Assembly: GCF_001559865.1 (NCBI RefSeq)
Contig: NZ_LOHE01000049.1
Coordinates: 25,182 to 89,181, forward strand
Direction of reading: 5' to 3'
Source of the DNA: Abyssisolibacter fermentans
GTDB taxonomy: Bacteria; Bacillota; Clostridia; Tissierellales; MCWD3
Length of the DNA: 64,000 bases
A program made the position numbers and the translations under genes. The notes under the pieces were generated by a model. It worked only from the letters and a program-made list of their open reading frames with translations, was not told the DNA's origin and did not search any database. Below, piece by piece: positions 36,923 through 45,685 of this stretch (position 1 is its first letter; each line of letters opens with the position of its first letter).

Positions 36923-38269
36923 CTATTTAAGTCGCTGTTTGATTAAATCTGCTAAGTAATTTGCCTTTTGAGATATCTTTTTCTCATCTTGTCCTTCTAT
37001 CATTACACGAACCAAGGCTTCAGTGCCTGAAGGTCTTATGATAACTCTTCCTTCTCCATGAAATTCTTCTTCTATTTTTTGAATTTCGCTCATTATTATA
37101 TCATCTTTTAGATACTTTGTCTTTTTATCTTTATTAACTTCTGCATTTACCAATATTTGTGGATATCTTTTTAATACTGCTGCTAACTCAGATAACGGTT
37201 TGTTTTTTGCTTTCATCACTGATATAATCTGTAATGCAGTTAGTAAACCGTCTCCTGTTGTGTTATAATCAAGGAAAATTATATGTCCTGACTGCTCTCC
37301 ACCTAAGACATAACCTTTTTCTAGCATTTCTTCTAATACATATCTATCTCCAACTTTTGTTTTTACTACTTTTATTCCTTGAGTTTCACAATATTTATCT
37401 AAGCCCATGTTGGTCATGATAGTACCTACAACTGTATCATTCTTAAGTAATCCCTTTTCTTTTAAATGAGTCGAACAAATTGCTAACACATAGTCTCCAT
37501 CAATAATATTACCTTTTTCATCTACTGCTATTAATCTATCTGCATCACCATCAAATGCTAATCCAACATCACAGCTATTTTCTACTACAAGCTTTTGTAA
37601 TATCTCAGGATGTGTTGAGCCACAGTTAAAATTTATATTTATTCCATTAGGTGTATTGTAAAAAACTTTAATATCTGCTCCCAATTCTTTTAGTAGCTTT
37701 GGTGCTGCTTCAAATGAAGCTCCATTAGCACAATCTACTGCTATTTTTAAACCTTTGAAATCAACATCAATTAAACCTTTTAGATAATTCGTATATTCTA
37801 GCACTGCATCCTTGATTATATTAACTTCTCCTATGTCTTCGCCTAATGGTCTATACTCAACATCTTTATCATTTAATATATATTCTTCTATTTCATTTTC
37901 TATATCATCATTTAATTTATATCCTTTTGAATTGAAAAATTTAATTCCATTATAATCAACCGGATTGTGTGAAGCTGATATAACTACTCCTGCATCTGCT
38001 TCATGTAGTCTGGTAAGATATGAAACTGCGGGTGTTGGAACCACACCTACGTTTAACACATCTACTCCTACTGAGCAAATACCTGCTGTTAAAGCAGCTC
38101 CTAACATATCTTTTGATTTTCTTGTATCCATTCCAACGATTATTTTAGAACCTTTCTTACCTTTTGTTAGTATGTAAGCTCCTATTCTTCCAAGTCTATA
38201 TGCAAGCTCTGCAGTTAAATCTACATTAGCTATTCCTCTCACTCCATCTGTTCCAAAGAGTTTGCCCAT
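36923..38269 (-). CDS. glmM: Phosphoglucosamine mutase
   Basis: Encodes 448 residues, full length. It begins GKLFGTDGVRG, has the catalytic phosphoserine loop ISASHNP (Ser at ~100), the metal-binding loop FDGDADR near residue 240, the sugar loop GGEQSGHI, and the phosphate-binding end RPSGTEALVRVM. It converts glucosamine-6-phosphate to glucosamine-1-phosphate, the step after GlmS. AGAGGGGG precedes the start. In many Firmicutes glmM follows cdaA-cdaR; here cdaA/cdaR lie 10 kb away. Confidence 0.96.
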   Translation of the reverse strand: MGKLFGTDGVRGIANVDLTAELAYRLGRIGAYILTKGKKGSKIIVGMDTRKSKDMLGAALTAGICSVGVDVLNVGVVPTPAVSYLTRLHEADAGVVISASHNPVDYNGIKFFNSKGYKLNDDIENEIEEYILNDKDVEYRPLGEDIGEVNIIKDAVLEYTNYLKGLIDVDFKGLKIAVDCANGASFEAAPKLLKELGADIKVFYNTPNGININFNCGSTHPEILQKLVVENSCDVGLAFDGDADRLIAVDEKGNIIDGDYVLAICSTHLKEKGLLKNDTVVGTIMTNMGLDKYCETQGIKVVKTKVGDRYVLEEMLEKGYVLGGEQSGHIIFLDYNTTGDGLLTALQIISVMKAKNKPLSELAAVLKRYPQILVNAEVNKDKKTKYLKDDIIMSEIQKIEEEFHGEGRVIIRPSGTEALVRVMIEGQDEKKISQKANYLADLIKQRLK

Positions 38270-38504
38270 TATTTAATAACCCCCTCTTTTAATAGTATAT
38301 TTCTTTATAGTATATTATGTACTACATTATAAAATTTGGACTCTTATTCTATTATAGCTTATTTTCTAGTTGAATAGTATTACAATTCATATACAAGGCA
38401 ATTTATTTAGAAATATAATATCAATATTAGTTTTATAATATGCTATGTTCTTGTTATAAAAGTTTTTGAAATGAGAAAAATGTAATTAGAATTTTTTTAG
38501 GGTC

Positions 38505-38570
38505 AAGCTTTGTAAGATTTACAATTGAAATGCTCATTTGTTTTCTTAATTCATTGTTATAGGTTATTAC
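38505..38570 (+). repeat. Dispersed repeat C, copy 1
   Basis: AGGGTCAAGCTTTGTAAG, GAAATGCTCATTTGTTTTC and TTATAGG recur in the same order at 63356-63420 as AGGGTAAAGCTTCGTAAG, GAAACTACTCATTTATTTTC and TGATGTAGG. About two thirds of positions agree. Function is unknown. Confidence 0.55.
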
Positions 38571-38577
38571 ATATAAA

Positions 38578-38603
38578 GGCTATAACATAATTATGTTATA
38601 GCC
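38578..38603 (-). terminator. Terminator of the VOR operon
   Basis: GGCTATAACATAATTATGTTATAGCC is a perfect 26-base palindrome, in two 13-base halves, followed by TTTATATG on the minus strand and lying 36 bp after the gamma subunit stop. Confidence 0.75.
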
Positions 38604-38638
38604 TCAAAAATATTTACATATCGAGTTCAATAAGAGTT

Positions 38639-39181
38639 TTATTTATTTATATAAGCCGCACCTTTTGCTAATGCTTCTCTGTTTAATGGTATAAATTTAG
38701 CTTTCTTTTCTCCGAACACTTTTTTGAAAGCTTCTATTACAGATTCAGTTTCTACAGCTTTTGTAAGCTCTAAGTATGCACCTAGCATTACCATGTTAGC
38801 AACTTTAATATTTCCAAGCTCATTAGCTATCTCATTTGCTGGTACATAGTAAACATCTAAGTCATCTCTTTCTGCTTTTTTATCTATCAAAGAGCTGTTT
38901 ATTAGTAATTTCCCCCCCGGAATTACATCTGATTCAAATTTAATTAATGATGGTAAGTTCATAACTATGCCAGTTGTAGCATCATTAGTGATTATTGGTG
39001 AACCAATAAGATTATCAGAAACCATTACATTACAGTTTGCTGTACCTCCACGCATTTCTGGTCCGTAAGAAGGAAGCCATGATACGTTTTTGTTTTCGAT
39101 CATTCCTGCATAAGTTAGTAATTGACCCATAGACATAACACCTTGGCCACCAAACCCTGCAATTATAACTTTTTCTTGCAT
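38639..39181 (-). CDS. vorC: 2-oxoacid:ferredoxin oxidoreductase, gamma subunit
   Basis: Encodes 180 residues. It matches the POR/VOR/KOR gamma domain: AGFGGQGVMSMGQLL at residues ~8-22, then SYGPEMRGGTANCNV, typical of the subunit that holds coenzyme A. It is the last gene of the four-gene operon, one base after the TPP subunit. The three-subunit-plus-ferredoxin arrangement fits branched-chain 2-oxoacid or 2-oxoglutarate enzymes; substrate preference cannot be read directly. The gene letter follows common usage and is uncertain. Confidence 0.85.
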   Translation of the reverse strand: MQEKVIIAGFGGQGVMSMGQLLTYAGMIENKNVSWLPSYGPEMRGGTANCNVMVSDNLIGSPIITNDATTGIVMNLPSLIKFESDVIPGGKLLINSSLIDKKAERDDLDVYYVPANEIANELGNIKVANMVMLGAYLELTKAVETESVIEAFKKVFGEKKAKFIPLNREALAKGAAYINK

Positions 39182-39182
39182 A

Positions 39183-39929
39183 TTATTTCGCCTCCTCTAC
39201 ATCACGTAAATTACCTAATGGATAGTATGGTATCATATTTGCTTCTAACCATTTGATAGCCTCTACTGGTGATAGTCCCCAGTTTGTAGGACAAGTAGAT
39301 AATACCTCTACTATACCAAAGCCTTTGTTTGCTAATTGTAATTCAAAAGCTTTTTTTATAGCTTTTTTAGCTTTTCTTATATTTGCAGGACTATTAACTG
39401 AAACTCTCTCTACAAATTTAGCTCCATCAATTGTAGCTAACATTTCAGATACTTTTAGAGATTTACCACAATGTGCTTCGTCTCTACCATAAGGAGCTGT
39501 TGTAGCTTTTTGTCCTACTAAAGTTGTAGGAGCCATCTGTCCACCAGTCATACCATATATAGCATTGTTTACAAATATAGTAGTTATTTTTTCTCCTCTA
39601 TGTGCTGCATGTACTATTTCAGCAGCTCCTATAGAAGCTAAGTCTCCATCACCTTGATAAGTAAATACTACTTTATCAGGGTTAACTCTTTTAATACCTG
39701 TAGCAACAGCAGGTGCTCTACCATGAGCTGCTTCCTGCATATCACAGTTGAAATAATCATAAGCAAATACTGAACATCCAACAGGTGCAACACCTATTGT
39801 TTTATCAAGTACTTCAAGTTCTTCTAATACCTCTGCAACTAATCTATGGATTATACCATGTGTACATCCTGGGCAATAATGTAAAGGTTTGTCTGTTAAT
39901 CCTTTAGTTTTCTTGAATGCTACTGTCAT
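39183..39929 (-). CDS. vorA: 2-oxoacid:ferredoxin oxidoreductase, TPP-binding beta subunit
   Basis: Encodes 248 residues. [15 protein letters not shown] at the N-terminus and the thiamine diphosphate motif [13 protein letters not shown] near residue 95, with [14 protein letters not shown], are standard for beta subunits of this enzyme family. The cofactor attacks the 2-oxoacid and releases CO2, and electrons pass to ferredoxin. It overlaps the alpha gene by one base. Confidence 0.9.
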   Translation of the reverse strand: MTVAFKKTKGLTDKPLHYCPGCTHGIIHRLVAEVLEELEVLDKTIGVAPVGCSVFAYDYFNCDMQEAAHGRAPAVATGIKRVNPDKVVFTYQGDGDLASIGAAEIVHAAHRGEKITTIFVNNAIYGMTGGQMAPTTLVGQKATTAPYGRDEAHCGKSLKVSEMLATIDGAKFVERVSVNSPANIRKAKKAIKKAFELQLANKGFGIVEVLSTCPTNWGLSPVEAIKWLEANMIPYYPLGNLRDVEEAK

Positions 39930-40990
39930 TACTTTTCACCCCCAACAATTTTCTTGATTTTTTCTACTATAGCATCTGGAGTTGGAACCATTCCTCCTGT
40001 TCTTCCGTAGAACTCTACAGGCATTCTACCGTTCATAGCTATTTTAACATCATCTATCATTTGACCTGTACTCATTTCAACAGTTAATACTGCTTTTGTA
40101 GTATCTTCTATTTTTTCAAAGCTTGCAAATGGGAATGGCCATAATGTTATAGGTCTGATTAAACCAACTTTAATTCCCAATTCAGCACATTTGTCTATTG
40201 CATTTTTAACAATTCTAGAAGTAGTACCATAAGCTGCTACAACAATCTCTGCTCCTTCTAGCTTATATTCTTCTACAAGACATTCGTTTTGAGCTATAAG
40301 ATCATATTTCTTTTCAAGTCTAATACAATGATCCTCTAGTTCCTGAGGGTCTATGAATAGTGAATTTATTATATTAGGTTTTCTTTCGTCTTTTGTTCCT
40401 GTAGTTGCCCATGTTTTAGGAGCTAATTCTCTTTTCTTTGGCTCTTTAAACTCAATAGGCTCCATCATTTGTCCTATCATACCATCTGCCAAAATCATAA
40501 CTGGAGTTCTATATTGGTCAGCAACATCAAATGCTCCCATTATTAAATCAACAGTTTCTTGAATGCTACTTGGAGCGTAAACTGGCATTCTATAGTCACC
40601 GTTACCGCCTCCTCTAGTTGCTTGGTAGTAATCTGATTGAGCAGGTTGGATACCACCTAATCCAGGACCCCCTCTTACTACGTTTACTACTACACATGGA
40701 AGCTCTGCTCCTGCTATATAAGAAATACCTTCTTGTTTTAATGCAATTCCTGGGCTTGAAGAAGATGTCATAACTCTTGCTCCTGCTCCTGATGCACCAT
40801 ATACCATATTTATAGCAGCTACTTCACTTTCTGCTTGTAAAAATACTCCTCCTACTTTTGGAAGTTCTCTTGCCATATATTCAGGTACCTCATTTTGAGG
40901 TGTAATTGGATAACCAAAGAAATACCTACAGCCTGCTTTTATAGCTGCTGCTCCTATAGCTTCATTTCCCTTCATTAATATTTTAGCCAT
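39929..40990 (-). CDS. vorB: 2-oxoacid:ferredoxin oxidoreductase, alpha subunit (VorB type)
   Basis: Encodes 353 residues. It begins [20 protein letters not shown], with [17 protein letters not shown], the typical N-terminal TPP-site contribution. The C-terminal transketolase-like domain contains [15 protein letters not shown]. The full-length single chain matches 3-methyl-2-oxobutanoate dehydrogenase subunit VorB annotations in Clostridia. Branched acyl-CoA products could feed the Ptb/Buk enzymes encoded upstream. Confidence 0.9.
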   Translation of the reverse strand: MAKILMKGNEAIGAAAIKAGCRYFFGYPITPQNEVPEYMARELPKVGGVFLQAESEVAAINMVYGASGAGARVMTSSSSPGIALKQEGISYIAGAELPCVVVNVVRGGPGLGGIQPAQSDYYQATRGGGNGDYRMPVYAPSSIQETVDLIMGAFDVADQYRTPVMILADGMIGQMMEPIEFKEPKKRELAPKTWATTGTKDERKPNIINSLFIDPQELEDHCIRLEKKYDLIAQNECLVEEYKLEGAEIVVAAYGTTSRIVKNAIDKCAELGIKVGLIRPITLWPFPFASFEKIEDTTKAVLTVEMSTGQMIDDVKIAMNGRMPVEFYGRTGGMVPTPDAIVEKIKKIVGGEK

Positions 40991-41010
40991 TTTTCATTTC
41001 CCTCCCTTTG

Positions 41011-41235
41011 CTATTCTTTTATTCTTTCAACCTCTATAACACAATCTGGACAAATAGTTGCGCAATTAGTACAACCTATACATTTATCCATCTCTTTAAC
41101 TGTTGCTGGATGATAACCTTTGATGTTAATTTTATCGTTGTCTATAAGAACTATGTTCACAGGACAAACTGTTGTACAAAGACCACAACCTTTACATAAA
41201 TCTTCATTGAATTTAACTTTACCTTTAACTGCCAT
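41011..41235 (-). CDS. vorD: 2x[4Fe-4S] ferredoxin subunit of VOR
   Basis: Encodes 74 residues with two cluster motifs, CKGCGLCTTVCP and CIGCTNCATICP, each CxxCxxCxxxCP. As the first gene of the oxidoreductase operon it is the delta subunit that carries electrons out to free ferredoxin. GGAGGGG precedes the ATG. Confidence 0.92.
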   Translation of the reverse strand: MAVKGKVKFNEDLCKGCGLCTTVCPVNIVLIDNDKINIKGYHPATVKEMDKCIGCTNCATICPDCVIEVERIKE

Positions 41236-41338
41236 AAATTTTCACCCCTCCTTGTAAAATTCATAATAGCTAGTTGCAAAGAATAACCATGCAACTATCC
41301 ATATATACTAAATTGACAAAGTCAATTGTCTACTGCTT

Positions 41339-42016
41339 CTAGCTCATCCATTCTTCTCTCATATACATTTTGATAGGTATTATTTCTCCTTGTATATCAC
41401 TTGGAAGCTTATCGGCTAGACTTTCAATAACTGAAACATATTTAACTTCTAATCCTGTTGTTTCTGCAACTTCTTCTACAAGCTTTTGTCCTCTCATAAC
41501 ATCTTCAAGAGTTGTACTTTTTAAAAGATGCGTATTATTTATCAAACCTGTTATCTTTAATCTAGAAGCATGTTCTATACTTTTAATAAATGATATAACC
41601 GCTTCTACTGTCTGTGTTTCAGGTCTATTTGCATTTACTACTAAAAACATGTCATAGTCATCTTTATCTGAAAAAAAGTTATAATATCTACCTAGAACTC
41701 TTGCACCTACTGGGTCGCCTCCCACATCAAGAACTAAATCATACAATTTATCTTCAAGTGGTGCATTTATTGCTGCACTCAAAGCAGGTACATCAGTATT
41801 TATCCCTTTCAATGAGCTTGCTATAACCCTTACACCCTTTTCTTCTAAAAGCTCTGTTTTTTCTCTGCTTCTAAAATAAGGGTTTACTATATCTAAATCA
41901 GCTATAGCAACTTTTCCTCCTGATTTTGCAAGTTCTAATACATAATTAACTGCAAATTCTGTCTTTCCACTTCCATAATGACCAGTTATTATTCTTATAC
42001 GCTTGTCTTTGTGCAT
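41339..42016 (-). CDS. P-loop ATPase associated with the VOR operon
   Basis: About 225 residues from the ATG at 42016; ATGs at 42025 and 42022 overlap the GAAGG site and are less likely. Walker A is GHYGSGKTE near residue 14, IADLDIVNPYFRSR contains the deviant Walker aspartate, and VLDVGGDPVGARVLG is the switch/Walker B region. It belongs to the SIMIBI/ParA-MinD-like class. It is 103 bp before the ferredoxin gene, and this ATPase is often found next to VOR genes. It may help cluster loading or assembly; that is inference. Confidence 0.75.
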   Translation of the reverse strand: MHKDKRIRIITGHYGSGKTEFAVNYVLELAKSGGKVAIADLDIVNPYFRSREKTELLEEKGVRVIASSLKGINTDVPALSAAINAPLEDKLYDLVLDVGGDPVGARVLGRYYNFFSDKDDYDMFLVVNANRPETQTVEAVISFIKSIEHASRLKITGLINNTHLLKSTTLEDVMRGQKLVEEVAETTGLEVKYVSVIESLADKLPSDIQGEIIPIKMYMREEWMS

Positions 42017-42182
42017 AATCATCATCCTTCATAATTGAGTGCTATTTATATTTTGTCAATATTTCATAATATTTCATGTATTTCTTTAGTTATTATATCA
42101 CAAATTTACTAACAAGTAATATTTTGAAATGAATAAAACTCTAATAAATATTATTAACTCATTTTCTTTTATATTTAACCCT

Positions 42183-42242
42183 GATTATTAATATAACTCC
42201 TAACAATATGCTGTTTAGCGTTAAATTTTCTGTGAATAATCT
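42183..42242. repeat. Dispersed inverted-repeat element D, short copy
   Basis: GATTATTAATATAACTCCTA at the left and TTTTCTGTGAATAATC at the right match the ends of the longer copy at 61142-61253. The ends are imperfect inverted repeats. It sits in the spacer before the buk stop and may be a small MITE-like element. Confidence 0.45.
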
Positions 42243-42246
42243 GAGT

Positions 42247-43320
42247 TTAACTATAAATCTTAGCCTGTTCCTCTTTTCTTACTACTCTCAATCCACCCTG
42301 AGCTAATGCTATTAATTCATCTTCTCCAGGATATACTTTAATATCTCCTATAAAACTAACTCTGTCTGAAATCCATTTAACTATTTTCTCATCATATGCA
42401 ATACCACCAGTTAATACTATGGCATCAACTTTTCCTTCTAATACTGCTGCACATACTCCAATCTCTTTTGCTACTTGATATGCCATAGCTTCATAAACTA
42501 AAGCAGCTTTTTTATTCCCATTATCTATCATACTAGAAACTTCTCTACCATCATTTGTATTAAGATGAGCAACTAAACCACCTTTGCCTTTTATCTTCTT
42601 TTTAATCTCATCTAAAGAATATTTATTACTAAAACACATTTTTACCAAATCACCTACTGGTAAGCTTCCACTTCTCTCAGGTGACATAGGTCCTTCTCCA
42701 TCGAGTGCATTATTTACATCAACAACTCTTCCTTTTTTGTGAGCTCCTACTGATATTCCTCCACCTAGATGTGCCACTATGATATTTGAATCTTCATATG
42801 TTTTTCCCATTTCTTTTGCAGCTCTTCTGGCTACTGCTTTTTGATTTAATGCATGGAATATACTTTTTCTTTCTATCTCTGGCATTCCTGAAACTTTTGC
42901 TATTTCATCCATTTCATCAACGACAACAGGATCTACAATAAATGCTGGAATATTTAATTGAGAAGCTATTTCATGTGCTATTATTCCCCCTAGGTTAGAA
43001 GCATGTTCCCCTGACACTCCATCTTTTAAATCTCTAAGCATAGCTTCATTAACTTCATATGTTCCACCAGAAATAGGCTTTAACAATCCACCTCTACCGA
43101 CTATAGCACTGAATTTAGTTACGTTAATATCTTTTTCATTTAATGTTTCTAATATGATATTTTTTCTAAATTCATATTGATCATATACTTTTTCAAAAGG
43201 AGCTAATTCTTCAGCTGAATGTCTGAGTGTTTCTTCAAATATACTCTTCTCATTGTCAAAGATAGCTATTTTAGTAGACGTTGAACCAGGATTTATTACC
43301 AGTATTCTAAAAGTTTCCAT
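42247..43320 (-). CDS. buk: Butyrate kinase (copy 1)
   Basis: Encodes 357 residues, full length for the ASKHA acetate/butyrate kinase family. It has [16 protein letters not shown] at the start, the adenosine/phosphate loops [12 protein letters not shown] and VLTGGIAYD, and [10 protein letters not shown]. It converts butyryl-phosphate (or branched acyl-phosphate) and ADP to the acid and ATP. It is the last gene of buk-ptb-buk, about 120 bp after ptb. The second copy at 44340-45440 is clearly paralogous. Confidence 0.95.
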   Translation of the reverse strand: METFRILVINPGSTSTKIAIFDNEKSIFEETLRHSAEELAPFEKVYDQYEFRKNIILETLNEKDINVTKFSAIVGRGGLLKPISGGTYEVNEAMLRDLKDGVSGEHASNLGGIIAHEIASQLNIPAFIVDPVVVDEMDEIAKVSGMPEIERKSIFHALNQKAVARRAAKEMGKTYEDSNIIVAHLGGGISVGAHKKGRVVDVNNALDGEGPMSPERSGSLPVGDLVKMCFSNKYSLDEIKKKIKGKGGLVAHLNTNDGREVSSMIDNGNKKAALVYEAMAYQVAKEIGVCAAVLEGKVDAIVLTGGIAYDEKIVKWISDRVSFIGDIKVYPGEDELIALAQGGLRVVRKEEQAKIYS

Positions 43321-43441
43321 TTGATACCCCCCATTTTAAAAGTTTTATTTTTGTAAAATACATAGGACCTTTAAAAATTGTTGACTCGTATAATTTCCAT
43401 TACAAAATCTAGCTTGAGATTGTTTAGATAAAAGCTTTCAT

Positions 43442-44347
43442 TTATTTCTTTGATGCCATTAATACACCTAACGCAATTGAATTTAACTTAGCTGTTTCAC
43501 AGTCAGCTCTGGATGTTAATACTATAGGTACTTTAGCTCCAACTATTACACCTGCATTTTGAGCTCCTGCCAAAAATACTAATGCTTTGTAAAGTATGTT
43601 TCCAGCTTCAATGTCTGGCATTAATAATATATCTGCTTTCCCAGCTACTGGATGATCTATTCCTTTATGTTTAGCAGCCTCAAGTGATATTGCATTATCA
43701 AGTGCAAAAGGTCCGCCTATAGTACATCCTGTTATTTCGCCATTTTTATTCATATCTTCTAAATCTTTGGCAACAACTGTGTCTGGCATTTTTGTATTGA
43801 CTTTTTCTTTAGCACAAACAACTGCAACATTTGGAATTTCTATGTCTAATGAATGTGCTACCTCTACACAGTTTTCAACTATTTGTTTCTTGTGTTCTAA
43901 ATCTGGTGCTATATTCATAGCTGCATCGGTTACAAATAATATTTTTTCATAAGAATCTAAATCAAATACTGCTACATGACTTAAAACCTTCCCTGTTCTT
44001 AATCCAGCTTCTTTATTTAATACAGCTTTTAATATTATTGATGTATCTACTAAACCTTTCATAACAATATGAGCTTTTCCTTTTGAAATAAGCTCTACAG
44101 CTTTAGCAGAAGCTTCAACAATGTCAGGTATATCTATAATTTCAAACTTTTCTAAATCCATAGATATTTCGCTTGCAATCTCTACTATTTTAGCTTTATC
44201 CCCAACTAATATTGCATCTGCTATACCTAAATCATTTGCTTGCTTAACTGCTAGGAGAACTTCTTTGTCATGAGCCGCTGCTACTGATAAAGTTTTTGCT
44301 CCCTTTTTTTTAGCTAATTCTAAAACATCATTGAATCCCCTAATCAT
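43442..44347 (-). CDS. ptb: Phosphate butyryltransferase
   Basis: Encodes 301 residues. AKTLSVAAAHDKEVL near the start, the phosphate-binding stretch HIVMKGLVDTSIILKAVLN, and a C-terminal GAKVPIVLTSRAD match the Ptb/Pta-like family. It exchanges CoA for phosphate on butyryl-CoA or branched acyl-CoA. The start overlaps the end of the upstream kinase gene by 8 bp, so the two are translationally coupled. Confidence 0.95.
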   Translation of the reverse strand: MIRGFNDVLELAKKKGAKTLSVAAAHDKEVLLAVKQANDLGIADAILVGDKAKIVEIASEISMDLEKFEIIDIPDIVEASAKAVELISKGKAHIVMKGLVDTSIILKAVLNKEAGLRTGKVLSHVAVFDLDSYEKILFVTDAAMNIAPDLEHKKQIVENCVEVAHSLDIEIPNVAVVCAKEKVNTKMPDTVVAKDLEDMNKNGEITGCTIGGPFALDNAISLEAAKHKGIDHPVAGKADILLMPDIEAGNILYKALVFLAGAQNAGVIVGAKVPIVLTSRADCETAKLNSIALGVLMASKK

Positions 44348-45440
44348 CTAGTACCACCTCGTTTTCGTATATTTTTGCTTCTTCCTTATTTTCTAGAACT
44401 CTTAACGCTCCCATGTTAAGAGCTTCCATTTCATCTTCTCCCGGGAAAACCTTTACATCCGCTATAAAACTAACCATATCTATTATTTTGTCTATTAACA
44501 TATCAGAATATGCTAATCCACCGGTTATTATGATAACGTTTGCCTCGCCTTTCAAAACAGTTGCCATTTTTCCAATTTCCTTACCTATTTGATATGCCAT
44601 TGCATTAAATACAAGTTCTGCTTTTTTATCTCCTTGTTTTATCCTCTTTACTACTTCCTTGGCATCATTTGTTGCTAGATACCCTGATAATCCACCAGTA
44701 CCTTTTATTTTTTTCTTCATCTCTTTAATGCTATATTTACCACTAAAACACATTCTTACTAAATCACCTACTGGTAATTCCCCAGTTCGTTCAGGTGAAA
44801 ATGGTCCCATCTCATTTGAATTGTTTACATCTATTAGTTTTCCTTTTCTCATAGCTGCTACTGAAATTCCTCCACCTAAATGAGCAACTATTAAATTTAT
44901 ATTAGAAATTTCATCATTTATCTCATCTGAATATCTATGTGCTACTGCTTTTATATTAAGTGCATGTAGTAACGATTTTCTTTTTATTTCTGGAAAACCT
45001 GATATTCTAGCTATTTCTTCAAACTCATCTACTGCTACTGGATCTACAATATATGCCGGTATGTCTTGTTTATCAGCTATAGCTTTAGCTAATATTCCAC
45101 CAAGATTTGATGCGTGCTCACCTTGTATTCCAATTTCTAAATCCTTAACCATTCTAGGTGTTACTATATAAGAACCTCCAGACATAGGTCTTAATAAACC
45201 ACCTCTACCTACAACAGCCCTAAGTTGATCAAGTTTTATGTCTTTATTCTTTAACCAATCTAAAATTAAATCTAGTCTGTAATCTTTTTGATCTATTATA
45301 TGTTCAAAATTCTTTAAATCTTCAACTGTATGACTTATTTTGCCCTCAATCAATCTATTTGTATTCTCAAATATACTAAGTTTTGTAGATGTTGAACCAG
45401 GATTTATTGCTAAAATAAGTTTTCTATGCAAAAGCTTCAC
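44340..45440 (-). CDS. buk2: Butyrate kinase (copy 2)
   Basis: Encodes 366 residues with the same motifs as copy 1 ([38 protein letters not shown]). The differences are spread along the protein, so the two are older paralogs rather than a recent duplication. The pair flanking ptb suggests different chain-length or branched-acid preference. It is the first gene after the sigma-54 promoter at 45458-45473. GGAGG precedes the start. Confidence 0.93.
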   Translation of the reverse strand: MKLLHRKLILAINPGSTSTKLSIFENTNRLIEGKISHTVEDLKNFEHIIDQKDYRLDLILDWLKNKDIKLDQLRAVVGRGGLLRPMSGGSYIVTPRMVKDLEIGIQGEHASNLGGILAKAIADKQDIPAYIVDPVAVDEFEEIARISGFPEIKRKSLLHALNIKAVAHRYSDEINDEISNINLIVAHLGGGISVAAMRKGKLIDVNNSNEMGPFSPERTGELPVGDLVRMCFSGKYSIKEMKKKIKGTGGLSGYLATNDAKEVVKRIKQGDKKAELVFNAMAYQIGKEIGKMATVLKGEANVIIITGGLAYSDMLIDKIIDMVSFIADVKVFPGEDEMEALNMGALRVLENKEEAKIYENEVVLDD

Positions 45441-45457
45441 CTCCTGTACTATATAAA

Positions 45458-45473
45458 TGCAACAGCTATACCA
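45458..45473 (-). promoter_or_regulatory. Sigma-54 (-24/-12) promoter of buk-ptb-buk
   Basis: On the minus strand TGGTATAGCTGTTGCA has the invariant GG and GC exactly 10 bases apart and the conserved TTGCA end. It lies 18 bp upstream of the first kinase start. The gene upstream encodes a sigma-54-dependent activator, which supports the call. Confidence 0.75.
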
Positions 45474-45579
45474 AATTTAAATTTAAATACTTTTCGCTAA
45501 AATTTTTTTATTAATAATAAAATAAAAACAAGAAGCGATAAGGTATTCTACAAATTTTAGTTAAATTTTAAGTAAAAGT

Positions 45580-45599
45580 AATATTTATAAATAAATATT
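45580..45599 (-). promoter_or_regulatory. Candidate enhancer site for the sigma-54 activator
   Basis: AATATTTAT and ATAAATATT form a perfect 9-2-9 inverted repeat about 110 bp upstream of the -24/-12 promoter, a usual distance for an upstream activating sequence. The AT-only composition makes chance possible. Confidence 0.35.
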
Positions 45600-45617
45600 T
45601 GTTGCGCAGAATTTTTC

Positions 45618-45662
45618 ATGCAAAAAAATGCACGATTTTTTAAATCGTGCATTTTTTTGCAT
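45618..45662 (-). terminator. Terminator of the activator gene
   Basis: ATGCAAAAAAATGCACGATTT pairs with its complement over a very short loop, a stem of about 21 bp with T runs on both strands. It lies 24 bp after the activator stop. Confidence 0.8.
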
Positions 45663-45685
45663 TGTTATTAAGTTTCACACTATAC

